Shown here: one piece after another, positions 1 to 9,010 of the stretch
Position numbering within the stretch: position 1 is the first letter of the stretch
Layout: each line of letters opens with the position of its first letter
DNA from: Nitrososphaerales archaeon
Lineage (GTDB): Archaea > Thermoproteota > Nitrososphaeria > Nitrososphaerales > Gagatemarchaeaceae
Direction of reading: 5' to 3'
DNA: 64,000 nt
Assembly (NCBI GenBank): GCA_032906765.1
Contig: JAJTZB010000005.1
Span: forward strand, 1 to 64,000
Notes under the pieces: generated by a model
Seen by the model: only the letters and a program-made list of their open reading frames with translations
Database searches by the model: none
What the model was told of the DNA's origin: nothing
Position numbers and translations under genes: made by a program

Positions 1-192
1 CCGCCATCGTTTGGCGAATGAGCTGTGGTTATAATGCTAATGGTGTGCCTGACGCGATCTCCCTCGGAAGAGGCAGCGGAAACCAACGTGGAGCCCGAGA
101 CGCCTCCACCAAAGCCCACTACAAGGTCGCAGAGGCTGTTCTGAGAAACGCGGCTCACTCGAATCCTGTTTGTACTAGTCGTGTCTTTCATC

Positions 193-642
193 TCAGTGCC
201 AGACGCCGCTCCAGGCAAGGGGGTTCCCCCTCACGAAGAAGAGAGCTCCCAGGATCTTCGCGCCCGGATTGATGCCTGTCATGCCAGCAAGGGCGGTGCA
301 ATCAACACTTGTCTGGCTGTGGCCAGGCAGTCCGGCATTCGAACCCAGCGTTCCGACCCCGCCGTCAAACTGTTGAAAGATGCATGCGGTCAGCTGGACG
401 TCCTCGCTGCCATCGTTCGACAGGGAGATGCTGCAGCTCCGGGTCGAGACGTCGCAACTCACCGAGGTCACGTTCACCCGAGCGTAGGGGGCCTGGAGCG
501 AAACCACGGTGGACGTCACGACCACTGTCGTAGTCCTGAAGTCTAGGGTTATGTCCCCGTGGTCCACGACTTGAACGTAGACTATCGCGCCCGCCAACAC
601 AAGGTCCAGGAGAAACAGGACAGTCACGCCCCTCACTCTCAA
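193..642 (-). CDS. Small exported or membrane-anchored protein of unknown function
   Basis: The 149-residue product opens with a hydrophobic helix at about residues 5-25 (MRVRGVTVLFLLDLVLAGAI), which reads as a signal anchor. A Thr/Val/Ser-rich extracellular part with several cysteines follows (VSCDVSTRSCSISL, then AC and DC), so disulphides are likely. The layout resembles the 152-residue exported protein at 51055-51513. I do not recognise a named domain. The start is a TTG and no strong TATA box is visible upstream. The long open frames on the opposite strand are shadows of this gene. The topology is fairly clear but the function is unknown. Confidence 0.5.
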   Translation of the reverse strand: MRVRGVTVLFLLDLVLAGAIVYVQVVDHGDITLDFRTTTVVVTSTVVSLQAPYARVNVTSVSCDVSTRSCSISLSNDGSEDVQLTACIFQQFDGGVGTLGSNAGLPGHSQTSVDCTALAGMTGINPGAKILGALFFVRGNPLAWSGVWH

Positions 643-825
643 TCGCTATCTCTACCAGCCTGTGGCCGTCACATCTACGGTTCAAAGCGGGGTTTCCTAC
701 GCAACTTGAATCGACGAAGTAAGGTGGTCGCCGAGACCAGCTCTACACATAGAGCCGAAAGAAGGCGGCGTTTTGAACTCGACTCAGCACGTAACGCTGA
801 GGGTGGGACTGGGATCGAGCGTGCA

Positions 826-834
826 CTAATAAAA
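826..834 (+). promoter_or_regulatory. TATA box for the 857 gene
   Basis: The sequence CTAATAAAA lies about 25 nt upstream of the TTG at 857. That is the archaeal spacing for a leaderless transcript and supports the TTG start. Confidence 0.45.
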
Positions 835-856
835 CCCAGACACTACGCATCGCACA

Positions 857-1216
857 TTGAACGATAGATGGAAAGGAGTCATAATCTCCGAAAGTCTAGC
901 GGAACCAAGCACAATCAACAATTTCGAGGTCTTCAAAGCTAGAATATCCAAGAAGGACTTGGACCTCGGGGAGGGCAAACGAGGAAGATGGCACCTTTAC
1001 TACGTGTGTGCGAGGGAACAACAGATCAATGGTTTGCTCAGCCAAGTCAAACATGGATGGTATTGTCACTTCTGGCGGAGAAACTACCTCGTGGTTGTCT
1101 TTCGTGGCAAGAAATTCGAAATGCTGGCCAATGACAAATCTACTTGGAAGGATGCTGTTGAGTATGGCCGGTCAATTGGAATCCCCGAGAAAGAATTGGA
1201 TTTTCCGACAAGATAA
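857..1216 (+). CDS. Conserved hypothetical archaeal protein
   Basis: The 119-residue soluble protein is rich in Trp, Lys and Glu. Recognisable stretches are WKGVIISESL near the N-terminus, GRWHLYYV, GWYCHFWRRNYLVVVFRGK and a C-terminal IGIPEKELDFP. I recall small archaeal hypothetical proteins with this pattern but know no function for them. The start is a TTG placed about 25 nt after a TATA-like box. An ATG eight nucleotides further on is out of frame. The stop codon lies 10 nt before a partial tRNA-Gly 3' end at 1226, so this is the left-most gene touching the tRNA-fragment array. Confidence 0.6.
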   Translation: MNDRWKGVIISESLAEPSTINNFEVFKARISKKDLDLGEGKRGRWHLYYVCAREQQINGLLSQVKHGWYCHFWRRNYLVVVFRGKKFEMLANDKSTWKDAVEYGRSIGIPEKELDFPTR

Positions 1217-1225
1217 GAGGGAAGT

Positions 1226-1251
1226 GCGGTCGCCGGGATTTAAACCCGGTT
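1226..1251 (-). repeat. Partial copy of tRNA-Gly(TCC) 3' end (copy 1)
   Basis: About 26 nt match the acceptor and T-arm of the complete tRNA at 9011-9084, in the same orientation. The T-loop cytosine is changed (TTTAAAT for TTCAAAT) and one C is missing. No D-arm, anticodon arm or 5' acceptor strand follows, so this is not a gene. GAAGT flanks it outside the tRNA boundary, as at copies 2 and 3. Confidence 0.8.
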
Positions 1252-1421
1252 CAGTTCCATTGCTTACAGCCACGCAGTGGTGCGGGACGAACATGCTGCA
1301 TACTTGTGTTCGGCTGGCGTTCAGGTCGAATATTCCCTCGCGCGTTCGCAACTATCGTCCGCGCTACTGGCGTAGAAGCCGACGGCAACTTCGCAACTAT
1401 TGACTTGGCAGGCTCTGTCAC

Positions 1422-2216
1422 CTAGAATGCTGTCCAGCCGGCATCAGCGACCACGCTCGAGCCGTTCATATAGCTGGAATCGTCAGAAACAAGGAAAACT
1501 GCGAGTCTTGCAACCTCTGCTGGGTCCGCGACTCTGGGTAAGGTGGCCATAGTCTTGTTCAGATTCTCCATCCCGAGAGGGTTCGGTGTTGTACTTCCTA
1601 TGCCAATTGCGGTCTGTACCGCGCCCAAGACCAATGCATTGCATCTGATTCCCTTTGCACCGTACGATGTCGCTATGCTTTTCGTTAGACCAATTAGCCC
1701 ATGCTTCGAGACAGTGTAGGCAACGCCAGCCCTTGCACCAAAGATACCAGCGATCGAAGCCGTGTTCAGGATTGCACCGCCACCATGTTCAATCATGATG
1801 GGAATCACCTTTCTGCTCGCTCTGAAGGGCGCGTTCAAGTTAATTGCCAAGACCCGTTCCCAAACCTCATCTGGCGTATCGGCGACTGGCCTTGCGCCAT
1901 CCATTATGCCGGCATTGTTGCACAATATGTCAATCTTGCCAAACGAACTCAGCGTGCTCTCAATCATCCTATCGACCTCAGTTCCAATTGAAAGATCGAT
2001 TACCAAACCTGACGCATTCTTCCCAGCCGCCCGAATTTCGCCCACAACTTGGTCCACTCTCTCTGGGATTACATCGACCACCATCACTGTGCATCCTTTG
2101 TCGGCGAGAAGCTGCGCGATGGCTCTACCAATTCCAGACCCGGCGCCGGTCACAACTGCCACCTTTCCCTGCAGAATCGCGGGACGAACCTTCTCTTGCG
2201 CACGAGAAATACCCAT
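1422..2216 (-). CDS. Short-chain dehydrogenase/reductase (FabG-like)
   Basis: This is a classical 264-residue SDR. It has the glycine-rich NAD(P) motif TGAGSGIG near residue 24, the structural NNAG motif, the catalytic Ser in NTASIAG, and YTVSK carrying the Tyr and Lys. The C-terminal SSYMNGSSVVADAGW is typical of 3-oxoacyl-ACP reductase and 3-hydroxyacyl-CoA dehydrogenase relatives. The substrate cannot be read from sequence. A TATA-like CTTAAATAC sits near 2250 on the reverse strand and GGAAAG precedes the ATG. It is the only gene between tRNA-Gly fragments 1 and 2, so it may be cargo of one insertion. Confidence 0.85.
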   Translation of the reverse strand: MGISRAQEKVRPAILQGKVAVVTGAGSGIGRAIAQLLADKGCTVMVVDVIPERVDQVVGEIRAAGKNASGLVIDLSIGTEVDRMIESTLSSFGKIDILCNNAGIMDGARPVADTPDEVWERVLAINLNAPFRASRKVIPIMIEHGGGAILNTASIAGIFGARAGVAYTVSKHGLIGLTKSIATSYGAKGIRCNALVLGAVQTAIGIGSTTPNPLGMENLNKTMATLPRVADPAEVARLAVFLVSDDSSYMNGSSVVADAGWTAF

Positions 2217-2286
2217 CTTTCCTTCGGGGTTCAGACACTTCTTGGTATTTAAGGTGGGAAGCGATTCTCAGGTCTGATAAGGAAGT

Positions 2287-2312
2287 GCGGTCGCCGGGAA
2301 TTGAACCAGGGC
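2287..2312 (-). repeat. Diverged partial copy of tRNA-Gly 3' end (copy 2)
   Basis: GTGCGGTCGCCGGGA is identical to the tRNA-Gly 3' end, and the T-arm copy that follows has diverged. Sequence to about 2345 looks vaguely like a decayed tRNA body (CCC could serve as anticodon), but U33 and several stem pairs are missing. It carries the same GAAGT flank as copies 1 and 3. Confidence 0.7.
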
Positions 2313-2462
2313 TACTGGGGTCGCAGAAGGCCTCCAATCTTTGGACAGGTAATCATGAACTTGTAATAGCATTCCAAAAGTGCTAGCAGCCATCCAACCG
2401 GTTAGGTCTGATTCCCCATACGCAGGCTCTCAATTGATTTCATCCTAGACATTAGGCCAAAG

Positions 2463-2470
2463 GCTTATAG
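2463..2470 (+). promoter_or_regulatory. TATA box for the permease/deaminase pair
   Basis: CTTATAGT lies about 25 nt before the ATG at 2488, so the permease mRNA is probably leaderless. Confidence 0.45.
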
Positions 2471-2487
2471 TCACCGAATACACATTC

Positions 2488-4179
2488 ATGCTACCCTTGT
2501 CATCGAGTGAGACTGATGATCGGGTAAAATACGTACGGTTCGAAAAAGATAAGGGATATCTCGAACTCGACAAGACATTTCCCGAAGAGAAGTATCTTTG
2601 GAACGAAGACTTTCATCCAACTCCAGTCAAGCTGAGGAGATGGGGCTCGTGGACATTCTTCGCCGTCTGGTTCGGCATGGCGGTCGAAGTGGAGTCCTGG
2701 GCGCTCGTATCTATCGGTTATTCCTTTGGTCTTGACTGGTTCTACTCCCTCCTAGCAGTGATAATCGGCAACGTAATCGTCTTAGTGCCGATGATTATCC
2801 AAAGCCACGGTGGCGCCAGGTACGGCGTTCCTGAGACCCCCCTCACTAGGAGCAGGTGGGGAATCTACGGCAACTGGATCCCATCGATAATCCGAGGCGT
2901 CATCGGCGCAGGTTGGTGGGGAATCGACACCTGGATCATCGCTGAATGCGTTGGGGCGATCTACCTCATCAACACGAACCAGCTCCAGTCCTTGTTCACT
3001 TCCGTCTCCAACGGCACAGCTTCCCCATTCACAATCGCAACAGTGGTTCCTATACTCTTCTGGGCTACCTTCCTTGTAACAATCGCCATCAGGCTGATAA
3101 TCCTGTTTTACTCTCCCCCGAAGACTGGCCAGAGGACTCTGCAGATAATCTCCTGGACGGTCCCATTCATTGGGTTCTTGGGCTTCGGAATACTCTTCTT
3201 CAGCATGATGAACCTCTCGGGCTGGCAGTGGACCGCCATCCTCAACACACCTATGACCGTCAGCGGTTCCGCCTTCTGGTACGCGCTCATCGGTCTCATC
3301 AACGCGAACGTCGCGTTCTGGGCCACGATGGCAATAAGCATGCCCGACTTCACGAGATACGCGAAGTCTCAATTCTCCCAGACCGTTGGACAGTTGCCCC
3401 TTCCCATCCTGATGGGCGGAATCGGCCTCCTCGGACTCGTTACCACAGGGGCATCTCTGGTCTACTACAAGGTACCGATATGGGACCCGGTGTTGCTATC
3501 GGCACTCGCGATCTCGAGTCAGCCCTTGGCCTATCTTACGATAATCTTCCTCCTTCTCGGAGTAATAGTCGTCAACATCTATGCAGATACCATTGGCCCA
3601 GGCTACGACTTCTCCAATCTCTATCCGAAGAGAATCACCTGGTTCATGGGGGTTGTGATAGTCGTCATCATCGCAGCCATCTTGCAGTCGTGGAGCTATT
3701 ACTTCAGCGCCCAAACCTACGTTGAGAACTGGCTTCTGACATACGGCGCCATACTAGGCGGCGTCGAAGGGATCATCACCTTCGACTATGCGGTGATACG
3801 TAGGTTCAAATTCGAAATCTACGACCTGTTCTATTCCAAGGGCCGCTTCAGGTACTTCCGAGGCTTCAATCCCGCAGCCATGATCGCATTCGCAATTTCC
3901 ATGGTGCTCGTGTTCCCTCCAAGTACATACATCAATCCATCCATGGCGTTGCTCTATCCGGGTCAGGACTGGGTCTTCCAGAACGCATGGGTCTCGGCAA
4001 TCGCGATTGCAGGCCTAGTCTACATCATACTGATGGCCCTATGGGTGATACCGAAGTATCAACCAGAACTAAAGGGGAGCCTGACGAAGGGCTACATCGC
4101 TGACGACACGGCCACAACTTTCGGAGTTGCTAAGCACGCAAGCGCAGTAGACAAGGAAAAGACCACTCCCGCCCCGTAG
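2488..4179 (+). CDS. NCS1-family nucleobase:cation symporter
   Basis: The 563-residue polytopic membrane protein has about twelve hydrophobic segments. It belongs to the nucleobase:cation symporter-1 family (cytosine, uracil, allantoin and hydantoin permeases). Family features include the early charged segment RRWGSWTFFAVWFGMAVEVE, a first-half glycine-rich GVIGAGWWGIDTWI, and SMPDFTRYAKS before the eighth helix. A cytosine-deaminase-like gene starts 18 nt downstream. The pair therefore resembles bacterial codBA, suggesting uptake followed by hydrolytic deamination of cytosine or a related ring compound. The unit lies between tRNA-Gly fragments 2 and 3. The family is secure; the exact substrate is not. 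Confidence 0.88.
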   Translation: MLPLSSSETDDRVKYVRFEKDKGYLELDKTFPEEKYLWNEDFHPTPVKLRRWGSWTFFAVWFGMAVEVESWALVSIGYSFGLDWFYSLLAVIIGNVIVLVPMIIQSHGGARYGVPETPLTRSRWGIYGNWIPSIIRGVIGAGWWGIDTWIIAECVGAIYLINTNQLQSLFTSVSNGTASPFTIATVVPILFWATFLVTIAIRLIILFYSPPKTGQRTLQIISWTVPFIGFLGFGILFFSMMNLSGWQWTAILNTPMTVSGSAFWYALIGLINANVAFWATMAISMPDFTRYAKSQFSQTVGQLPLPILMGGIGLLGLVTTGASLVYYKVPIWDPVLLSALAISSQPLAYLTIIFLLLGVIVVNIYADTIGPGYDFSNLYPKRITWFMGVVIVVIIAAILQSWSYYFSAQTYVENWLLTYGAILGGVEGIITFDYAVIRRFKFEIYDLFYSKGRFRYFRGFNPAAMIAFAISMVLVFPPSTYINPSMALLYPGQDWVFQNAWVSAIAIAGLVYIILMALWVIPKYQPELKGSLTKGYIADDTATTFGVAKHASAVDKEKTTPAP

Positions 4180-4197
4180 AGGAGCGAGTGACCTATA

Positions 4198-5496
4198 GTG
4201 CCGGAAGAATACGACCTAGTAATTCGCGGCGCTCGAGTGCTCGGCAAGCCGGGCGACAAACTCTTCGACGTGGCAGTCGACGAAGGGAGGATCAGGAAGC
4301 TATCTGAGCATATCTCGGCAAAAGGAGAAGAAGAGATAGAAGCCCAGGGCAGACTCATCCTCCCCGGTTTCTTCAACATGCACTTCCATCTCGACTCTGT
4401 ACTCAAAATGGGTGATCCGAGGTACAACATCAGCGGAACTCTGTGGGAAGGAATCCAGATCTGGGCAGAAATCAAGAACAAACTGACGGAAGCGGAAATA
4501 CTGTCCAGGGTGGAAAGGGCGGTAAAATGGATGGCCGCTTACGGCACCCTCTGGCTCAGAACCCACGCGGACACCACAACAACCAACCTGAACACAGTCA
4601 AAGCTCTCGTAACGGGAAGGAAAGAGTTGCAAGACCTCGTAAACATCCAAGTCACCTCGTTCCCTCAGGACGGAATCAGAACAGACCCGGGCAACCTAGA
4701 GCTTCTCGAAAAGTCGCTCGAGCTCGGCGCCGACAACGTCGGCATGATTCCTCACAATGAGTGGACTAGAGAGGACGGGGTGAAATCAATCGAGGACGCA
4801 TTCCGCCTCGCGACCAAGTTCAACAAGGACATCGACGGCCACATAGACGAAACCGACGACCCATCATCCAGGTTCCTTGAGGTCGTCGCAGCCAACACCA
4901 TCCGGCAAAAGTGGATCGGACGCGTCACCGCTGGACACGTGACCGCGAGCCACAGCTGGGACTCAGCATACAGGTACAGGATCTCAAGTCTCATCTCAAA
5001 GGCTGGCATAACCATCATCGCAAACCCGCTAATCAACATGCACCTACAGGGAAGACTCGACGGCTATCCGAAGAGGCGGGGCATGGCACCAATCAAGTTC
5101 TTCCTCGCATCGGGCGTCAACGTGAGCCTCGGACACGATTGCATCATGGACCCCTGGTACCCATTGGGTGTGGGCGACATGCTGCAGGTTCTGTTCATGG
5201 CCGTCCATGTGGACCAGATGATGGGCCAGCAGGAACTAGCGGACTCTATCAACCTGATAACATACAACGCATCGAAAGCTTGGAGGAACACGGCGATTTA
5301 CGGCCTCGAAGAGGGCCGGAACGCGAACTTCGTCCTGGCAAACGCGTTCACCGTCCTCGACGCAATCAGGACCCTCGGTCCTCCGCTTTACGTCATAAAA
5401 GACGGGCGAATCATCGCAAAGAACCTTTCAAGGATGAGCAGCGAGATACTCCACAACAAGAAGTGGGAAACGCTCGAATTCGTCAAGGCCGACTGA
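4198..5496 (+). CDS. Cytosine-deaminase-like amidohydrolase
   Basis: The 432-residue metal-dependent hydrolase matches the CodA layout. It has the metal-binding HFHLDS (HxH) near residue 62, the catalytic HIDETDDPSSRF block, HVTASHSW with a further metal His, and GHDCIMDPWYPLG carrying the metal Asp. In E. coli CodA the last block reads GHDDVFDPW. The flanking beta-sandwich strands expected of amidohydrolases are present at both ends. The start is GTG, with GAGGAG about 13 nt upstream. It is co-transcribed with the NCS1 permease and probably deaminates cytosine or a close analogue such as creatinine or isocytosine. A T-run follows the stop. Confidence 0.85.
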   Translation: MPEEYDLVIRGARVLGKPGDKLFDVAVDEGRIRKLSEHISAKGEEEIEAQGRLILPGFFNMHFHLDSVLKMGDPRYNISGTLWEGIQIWAEIKNKLTEAEILSRVERAVKWMAAYGTLWLRTHADTTTTNLNTVKALVTGRKELQDLVNIQVTSFPQDGIRTDPGNLELLEKSLELGADNVGMIPHNEWTREDGVKSIEDAFRLATKFNKDIDGHIDETDDPSSRFLEVVAANTIRQKWIGRVTAGHVTASHSWDSAYRYRISSLISKAGITIIANPLINMHLQGRLDGYPKRRGMAPIKFFLASGVNVSLGHDCIMDPWYPLGVGDMLQVLFMAVHVDQMMGQQELADSINLITYNASKAWRNTAIYGLEEGRNANFVLANAFTVLDAIRTLGPPLYVIKDGRIIAKNLSRMSSEILHNKKWETLEFVKAD

Positions 5497-5513
5497 ATAT
5501 CTCTTATCTTCCA

Positions 5514-5520
5514 TTTTTTT
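5514..5520 (+). terminator. T-run terminator after the deaminase
   Basis: Seven consecutive T residues begin 17 nt after the deaminase stop codon. Poly-T on the non-template strand is the usual archaeal termination signal. Confidence 0.5.
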
Positions 5521-5539
5521 CTGTTCTTGTGAATGAAGT

Positions 5540-5550
5540 GCGGTCGCCGG
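5540..5550 (-). repeat. Short copy of tRNA-Gly 3' end (copy 3)
   Basis: GAAGTGCGGTCGCCGG ends abruptly at the T-stem. The acceptor 3' strand, the discriminator base and the flanking GAAG are shared with copies 1 and 2. It sits between the deaminase terminator and the helicase promoter. Confidence 0.7.
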
Positions 5551-5662
5551 TTCGCACACGTAATTGCGTTCAAATTCCCCAGTCCACCATCGACATCTGT
5601 AAGAGGCTGGGTTTATTTCTCCCCTTCCGACAATGGTGTTTTAGAGGGCTCGGGAGATTCTT

Positions 5663-7522
5663 TTGGCTAGCAACGAATTCAACATCCGTAATTCTCCGGA
5701 GCCAGTTGCCTTGGAGGAAGAAAGAGAGCGACAAGCCGAAGAAGCGGCTGGCAAAATAGCGAAACCAAGACTTCCAATCTTTTCAATCCTTGATTCAATA
5801 GATTTTTCTGACCATTTCGTAATTATCGGCGACGTCGGGACAGGAAAGAGCACCGTAACCCCGATTCACGAATTTGAGTTATGCAACAGGAGCAGACAAA
5901 TCGTCATTCGTGAGCCATCAAGGGCCTCGTGCAATGCGCTATTCTATTCACTTGAAGCGCTTCATCCAGAAATGAAAACCGAACTAGCCGTCATCACAAA
6001 GGACACCAAGATTAATGTCGGTGGCAAGATCAAGATAGTCACAGATGGCGTCCTGCTTAGAATGCTAGCCGAGAACTCAATTTTCGATTCTTCAATCTAT
6101 TTTGATGAAAGTCATCAGATGTCATCCCAGCTAGAACTGTGTCTGTCAATTGCCAAGAAGCAGGAAGGGAAAGCAAGGAACTTGTTTCGAGTCATGAGCG
6201 CCACAATTGATCCAAATGAGTTCCTCTCCTTCTTGAGAGTGTCAAAACTCTATTCGCTGAGCGGGCGTAGATATCCGGTCGCGCTCGAGGTAGAGCTTGC
6301 AAGGGACCTCGATGAAATGTTCGAAACCCTGTCCCACTATCTTTATTCGCAGCCCCACAATGAATCGTGGCTGGTCTTCCTCCCCACAAGGCGCTTGGTC
6401 GAAAGATATGCCAGCAGCTACGGTGGCGTCTACATTCACGGAGGCCTTGAGGGTTCAGAGGTCAACAAGATTCAGCAAAGAGCTGAGCTCGATAAGAATC
6501 TGAGGGTCTTTGCGACAAATGTTATCGCTTCCTCCGTAAACATCTATGTTGACAATGTATTGATACTCAATGAGGTGATTGATAGCAAGGACAAGCTAGG
6601 TCATAAGACACTCCAATACAAGAAAATAGACAATAACTCTCTCTTGCAAATGATTGGGAGAATCGGTCGATTCAAGCCCGGTCGGGCCGTCATCATCTCT
6701 GATACACCCATCCCAAAGAAGATCCACCCGATACCGGTGCGCAAGGCTCTTGAAACCGAGACTCCGTTTGATTTGGTGCTCCTCATGTCAAAGTATGGCC
6801 TCAAGCTTTCAGAGCTAGAGTTCATGTCAAAGGTAGATTATCGTGAAGTTAACTTTGCAGAGGACTGGCTTATTGAGATTGGAGCAATCAATCGCCATCC
6901 CCATGAAATCACTTGGAAGGGACTCTTGATGAGCGAGACCCCCTACGAGCCCGACTTTTCACACATGATTTCCAGCGCCCTAATTTCAGGTGATTATAAT
7001 ATGGCTAGATTTCTCCTGGCCAGCGGCGCGTTCGGCGATTCACTCAACCACGCCTACAAGTCGGACATGGAAGGCATTGCTCGCGAATTCTTGTACGCCT
7101 TCGACAAGTCAAACGAGCTCAATATCAAAGCGCATCTTCTCAAAGGATATTCGGAGGATAGGGAGGGTTCATTCGCCTCAAGACTGGTCGCAAACGGACT
7201 CTTTACCGCATTCGTTGAGGAAGCATGGAAGAACTATGAAGCAGCTAGAGAAGCATTGAATGACTTGCTTCTTTCTTCGAGGAAGGAACCGATACCCAAG
7301 GAGGTCTTGATAGACCCTGATGTCTCCAAGCTCAAGCCATATCTCGAAGATTGTCTTTCGTTTGAAGAGTTCGATTTATACGAAAAGAACGAACACGACC
7401 TGCACGAAATGATCATCGAAGGTCAGTTCTTTGCAAGAACGTTGACGATAAACTTCAGACGCATACTATTCGATGTAGTTGCGATCAATCCAACGAAGAA
7501 GAATCGCCATCAAAGCAGGTGA
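5663..7522 (+). CDS. DEAH-type superfamily 2 helicase-like ATPase
   Basis: The 619-residue protein has recognisable SF2 helicase motifs: Walker A GDVGTGKST (about residue 57), motif Ia REPSRAS, motif II FDESH (DESH in place of DEAH), motif III SAT, motif V-like FATNVIASSVN and motif VI QMIGRIGRFKPG. The order and spacing recall HrpA/HrpB and viral NS3-like RNA helicases. The roughly 300-residue C-terminal part is unfamiliar. Codon use is clearly more AT-rich than in the neighbouring ribosomal genes, suggesting transfer. It is the sole gene between tRNA-Gly fragments 3 and 4. The start is TTG. A role in RNA or DNA unwinding, perhaps in a mobile element or defence setting, is inference. Confidence 0.72.
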   Translation: MASNEFNIRNSPEPVALEEERERQAEEAAGKIAKPRLPIFSILDSIDFSDHFVIIGDVGTGKSTVTPIHEFELCNRSRQIVIREPSRASCNALFYSLEALHPEMKTELAVITKDTKINVGGKIKIVTDGVLLRMLAENSIFDSSIYFDESHQMSSQLELCLSIAKKQEGKARNLFRVMSATIDPNEFLSFLRVSKLYSLSGRRYPVALEVELARDLDEMFETLSHYLYSQPHNESWLVFLPTRRLVERYASSYGGVYIHGGLEGSEVNKIQQRAELDKNLRVFATNVIASSVNIYVDNVLILNEVIDSKDKLGHKTLQYKKIDNNSLLQMIGRIGRFKPGRAVIISDTPIPKKIHPIPVRKALETETPFDLVLLMSKYGLKLSELEFMSKVDYREVNFAEDWLIEIGAINRHPHEITWKGLLMSETPYEPDFSHMISSALISGDYNMARFLLASGAFGDSLNHAYKSDMEGIAREFLYAFDKSNELNIKAHLLKGYSEDREGSFASRLVANGLFTAFVEEAWKNYEAAREALNDLLLSSRKEPIPKEVLIDPDVSKLKPYLEDCLSFEEFDLYEKNEHDLHEMIIEGQFFARTLTINFRRILFDVVAINPTKKNRHQSR

Positions 7523-7623
7523 TGAGGAATCCACCAGGCTCCGCTTTCCGCGGAAGCCCGAGTAGAACCCATTGCTCCCTCCGGGGAGGCTAGCCGATTC
7601 TCTACGTCCGCATGGCAACAGGT

Positions 7624-7636
7624 GCGGTCGCCGGGA
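7624..7636 (-). repeat. Short copy of tRNA-Gly 3' end (copy 4)
   Basis: GTGCGGTCGCCGGGA matches the tRNA-Gly acceptor and first T-stem bases. The MFS stop codon (7637-7639 on the reverse strand) directly abuts it, so the repeat boundary coincides with the gene end. Confidence 0.7.
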
Positions 7637-8926
7637 CTACAGCTCTACATGTTTAGCTGAAACACTGCGGACTCCAACGTCAGCCTGTAGGATACCCTGC
7701 TTGCTCTCCTTGAAAGTCGATAGGAGCAGCAGCAAGGCGACTAGTGAAATTGTTGCCACGCTTGCGAATCCTACGGCAGGCGTGAACAGTGTCCAGAGAA
7801 TGCCTATCATTGCGCTTGAAATGAAATCGCCCACTCCGTTGACCGTTTGTAGAACTCCATATCCTGTACCTCTCTGGGAGCTGGCTAGCGTTTCAGAGGC
7901 CAACGCCCTCTCCACCGTGTCGACTATCGCAGTTTGAAGCCCAGCGAAAACAAAAATCGTGATCAGAATCGGCAAAGTCGGGGTCTCGAAGATTGATGCA
8001 ATGCAGGCTAGAGCGAAGACCAAGTACCCCAAAGCTAGAAGGTTTCGCTTCGAAACCCTATCGGCGAGGTATCCTGCCGGGAAAGAACCTAGTGCGTAAA
8101 TCATGTTCAACAGCAAATACAGAAGCACGGCGAGCTGTGAAGCGCCCGATATCCCGAGTGAGGGTTGAAGGACTTGCTCGGCTCTTAGGGTGAAGATCAC
8201 GTTGGAGAAGTTGGCAATTCCGAACAGGCCAACGCTGACCAACAGCACCTTGAACCGTCTCGGAAGAGTCCTGATCGACAGAAGGAAGGACATCGGGTCT
8301 CCACCAGAGCCCGGTTCTGCCCTCCTGGTCCGTGGCCTATCCTTCACCAGTGTGAAAACAACGGCGACACAGACGACTGCAGGAACGGCAGAAACGAAGA
8401 AGATTGCAGAGAAATTGAGATAAGGAATCAAGAGAAGTGCGATGGCCGGGCCTATGACCGCCCCTATCGTGTCGAAGGTTCTCTCGAAGCCGAACGCCTT
8501 CCCCACCGCTTCCCTCGGAACAGAATCGACCATCAAAGCGTCTCTAGGAGGACCTCTCGCACCTCTTCCTACCCACGCTCCCACTCGGAGAGCGAGAACC
8601 TGAACCCAAGAGACTGCAAAGCCGATTGCCGGGATCAGAATCCCGGTCAAAATGTAGCCGAGGTACATTATCGGCGTCCTCTTGCCCAATTTGTCGGAGT
8701 AGTAACCTGAATACGACTTTACGAAGCTTGCAGCTCCGTCAGAGGCGCCTTCCACAAGTCCTACAATTGCTGCGCTTCCGCCTAAGGTAAAGACAATGAA
8801 GAAAGGAAGTATCGAGGTCGCCATTTCATGGCTCGTGTCAGAGAACAAACTTGTCAGGCTCATCCCCAGCACGTTTCTGTTCAGCCAGGCTCGGGGACTG
8901 GACGCAGGTGGACTCTCCTGAGTCAT
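7637..8926 (-). CDS. Major facilitator superfamily transporter
   Basis: The 429-residue protein has about twelve membrane helices in two halves. The cytoplasmic loop between helices 2 and 3 carries the MFS signature in a variant form (GYYSDKLGKRTP), with a related loop YLADRVSKRN in the second half. GRGARGPPRDALMVDSVP resembles the helix 4-5 region of drug or metabolite exporters such as the YnfM/Bcr type. The substrate cannot be predicted. It occupies the whole interval between tRNA-Gly fragment 4 and the complete tRNA-Gly gene. Confidence 0.82.
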   Translation of the reverse strand: MTQESPPASSPRAWLNRNVLGMSLTSLFSDTSHEMATSILPFFIVFTLGGSAAIVGLVEGASDGAASFVKSYSGYYSDKLGKRTPIMYLGYILTGILIPAIGFAVSWVQVLALRVGAWVGRGARGPPRDALMVDSVPREAVGKAFGFERTFDTIGAVIGPAIALLLIPYLNFSAIFFVSAVPAVVCVAVVFTLVKDRPRTRRAEPGSGGDPMSFLLSIRTLPRRFKVLLVSVGLFGIANFSNVIFTLRAEQVLQPSLGISGASQLAVLLYLLLNMIYALGSFPAGYLADRVSKRNLLALGYLVFALACIASIFETPTLPILITIFVFAGLQTAIVDTVERALASETLASSQRGTGYGVLQTVNGVGDFISSAMIGILWTLFTPAVGFASVATISLVALLLLLSTFKESKQGILQADVGVRSVSAKHVEL

Positions 8927-9010
8927 CGACCGAGGGTCTGATTACCACGTCTAATAGCTAATTTAGTCCAACCCGCTGAGCTTGAAGAAAGCTTGAGCCC
9001 GGATTGCTGT

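Noticed and set aside
1226-1320. Possible complete tRNA-Gly at copy 1, with introns
   Set aside because: No matching 5' acceptor strand (CAACCGC on the plus strand), no D-arm and no anticodon arm follow within about 200 nt, and the T-loop C56 is changed.
2287-2390. Possible tRNA-Gly(CCC) at copy 2
   Set aside because: A GACCCCA loop can be drawn, but U33 is missing, the variable region is too short and the T-stem has a mismatch. A decayed fragment is the better reading.
2782-3372. Long reverse-strand open frame inside the permease
   Set aside because: It is a shadow of the high-GC permease gene with no recognisable domain.
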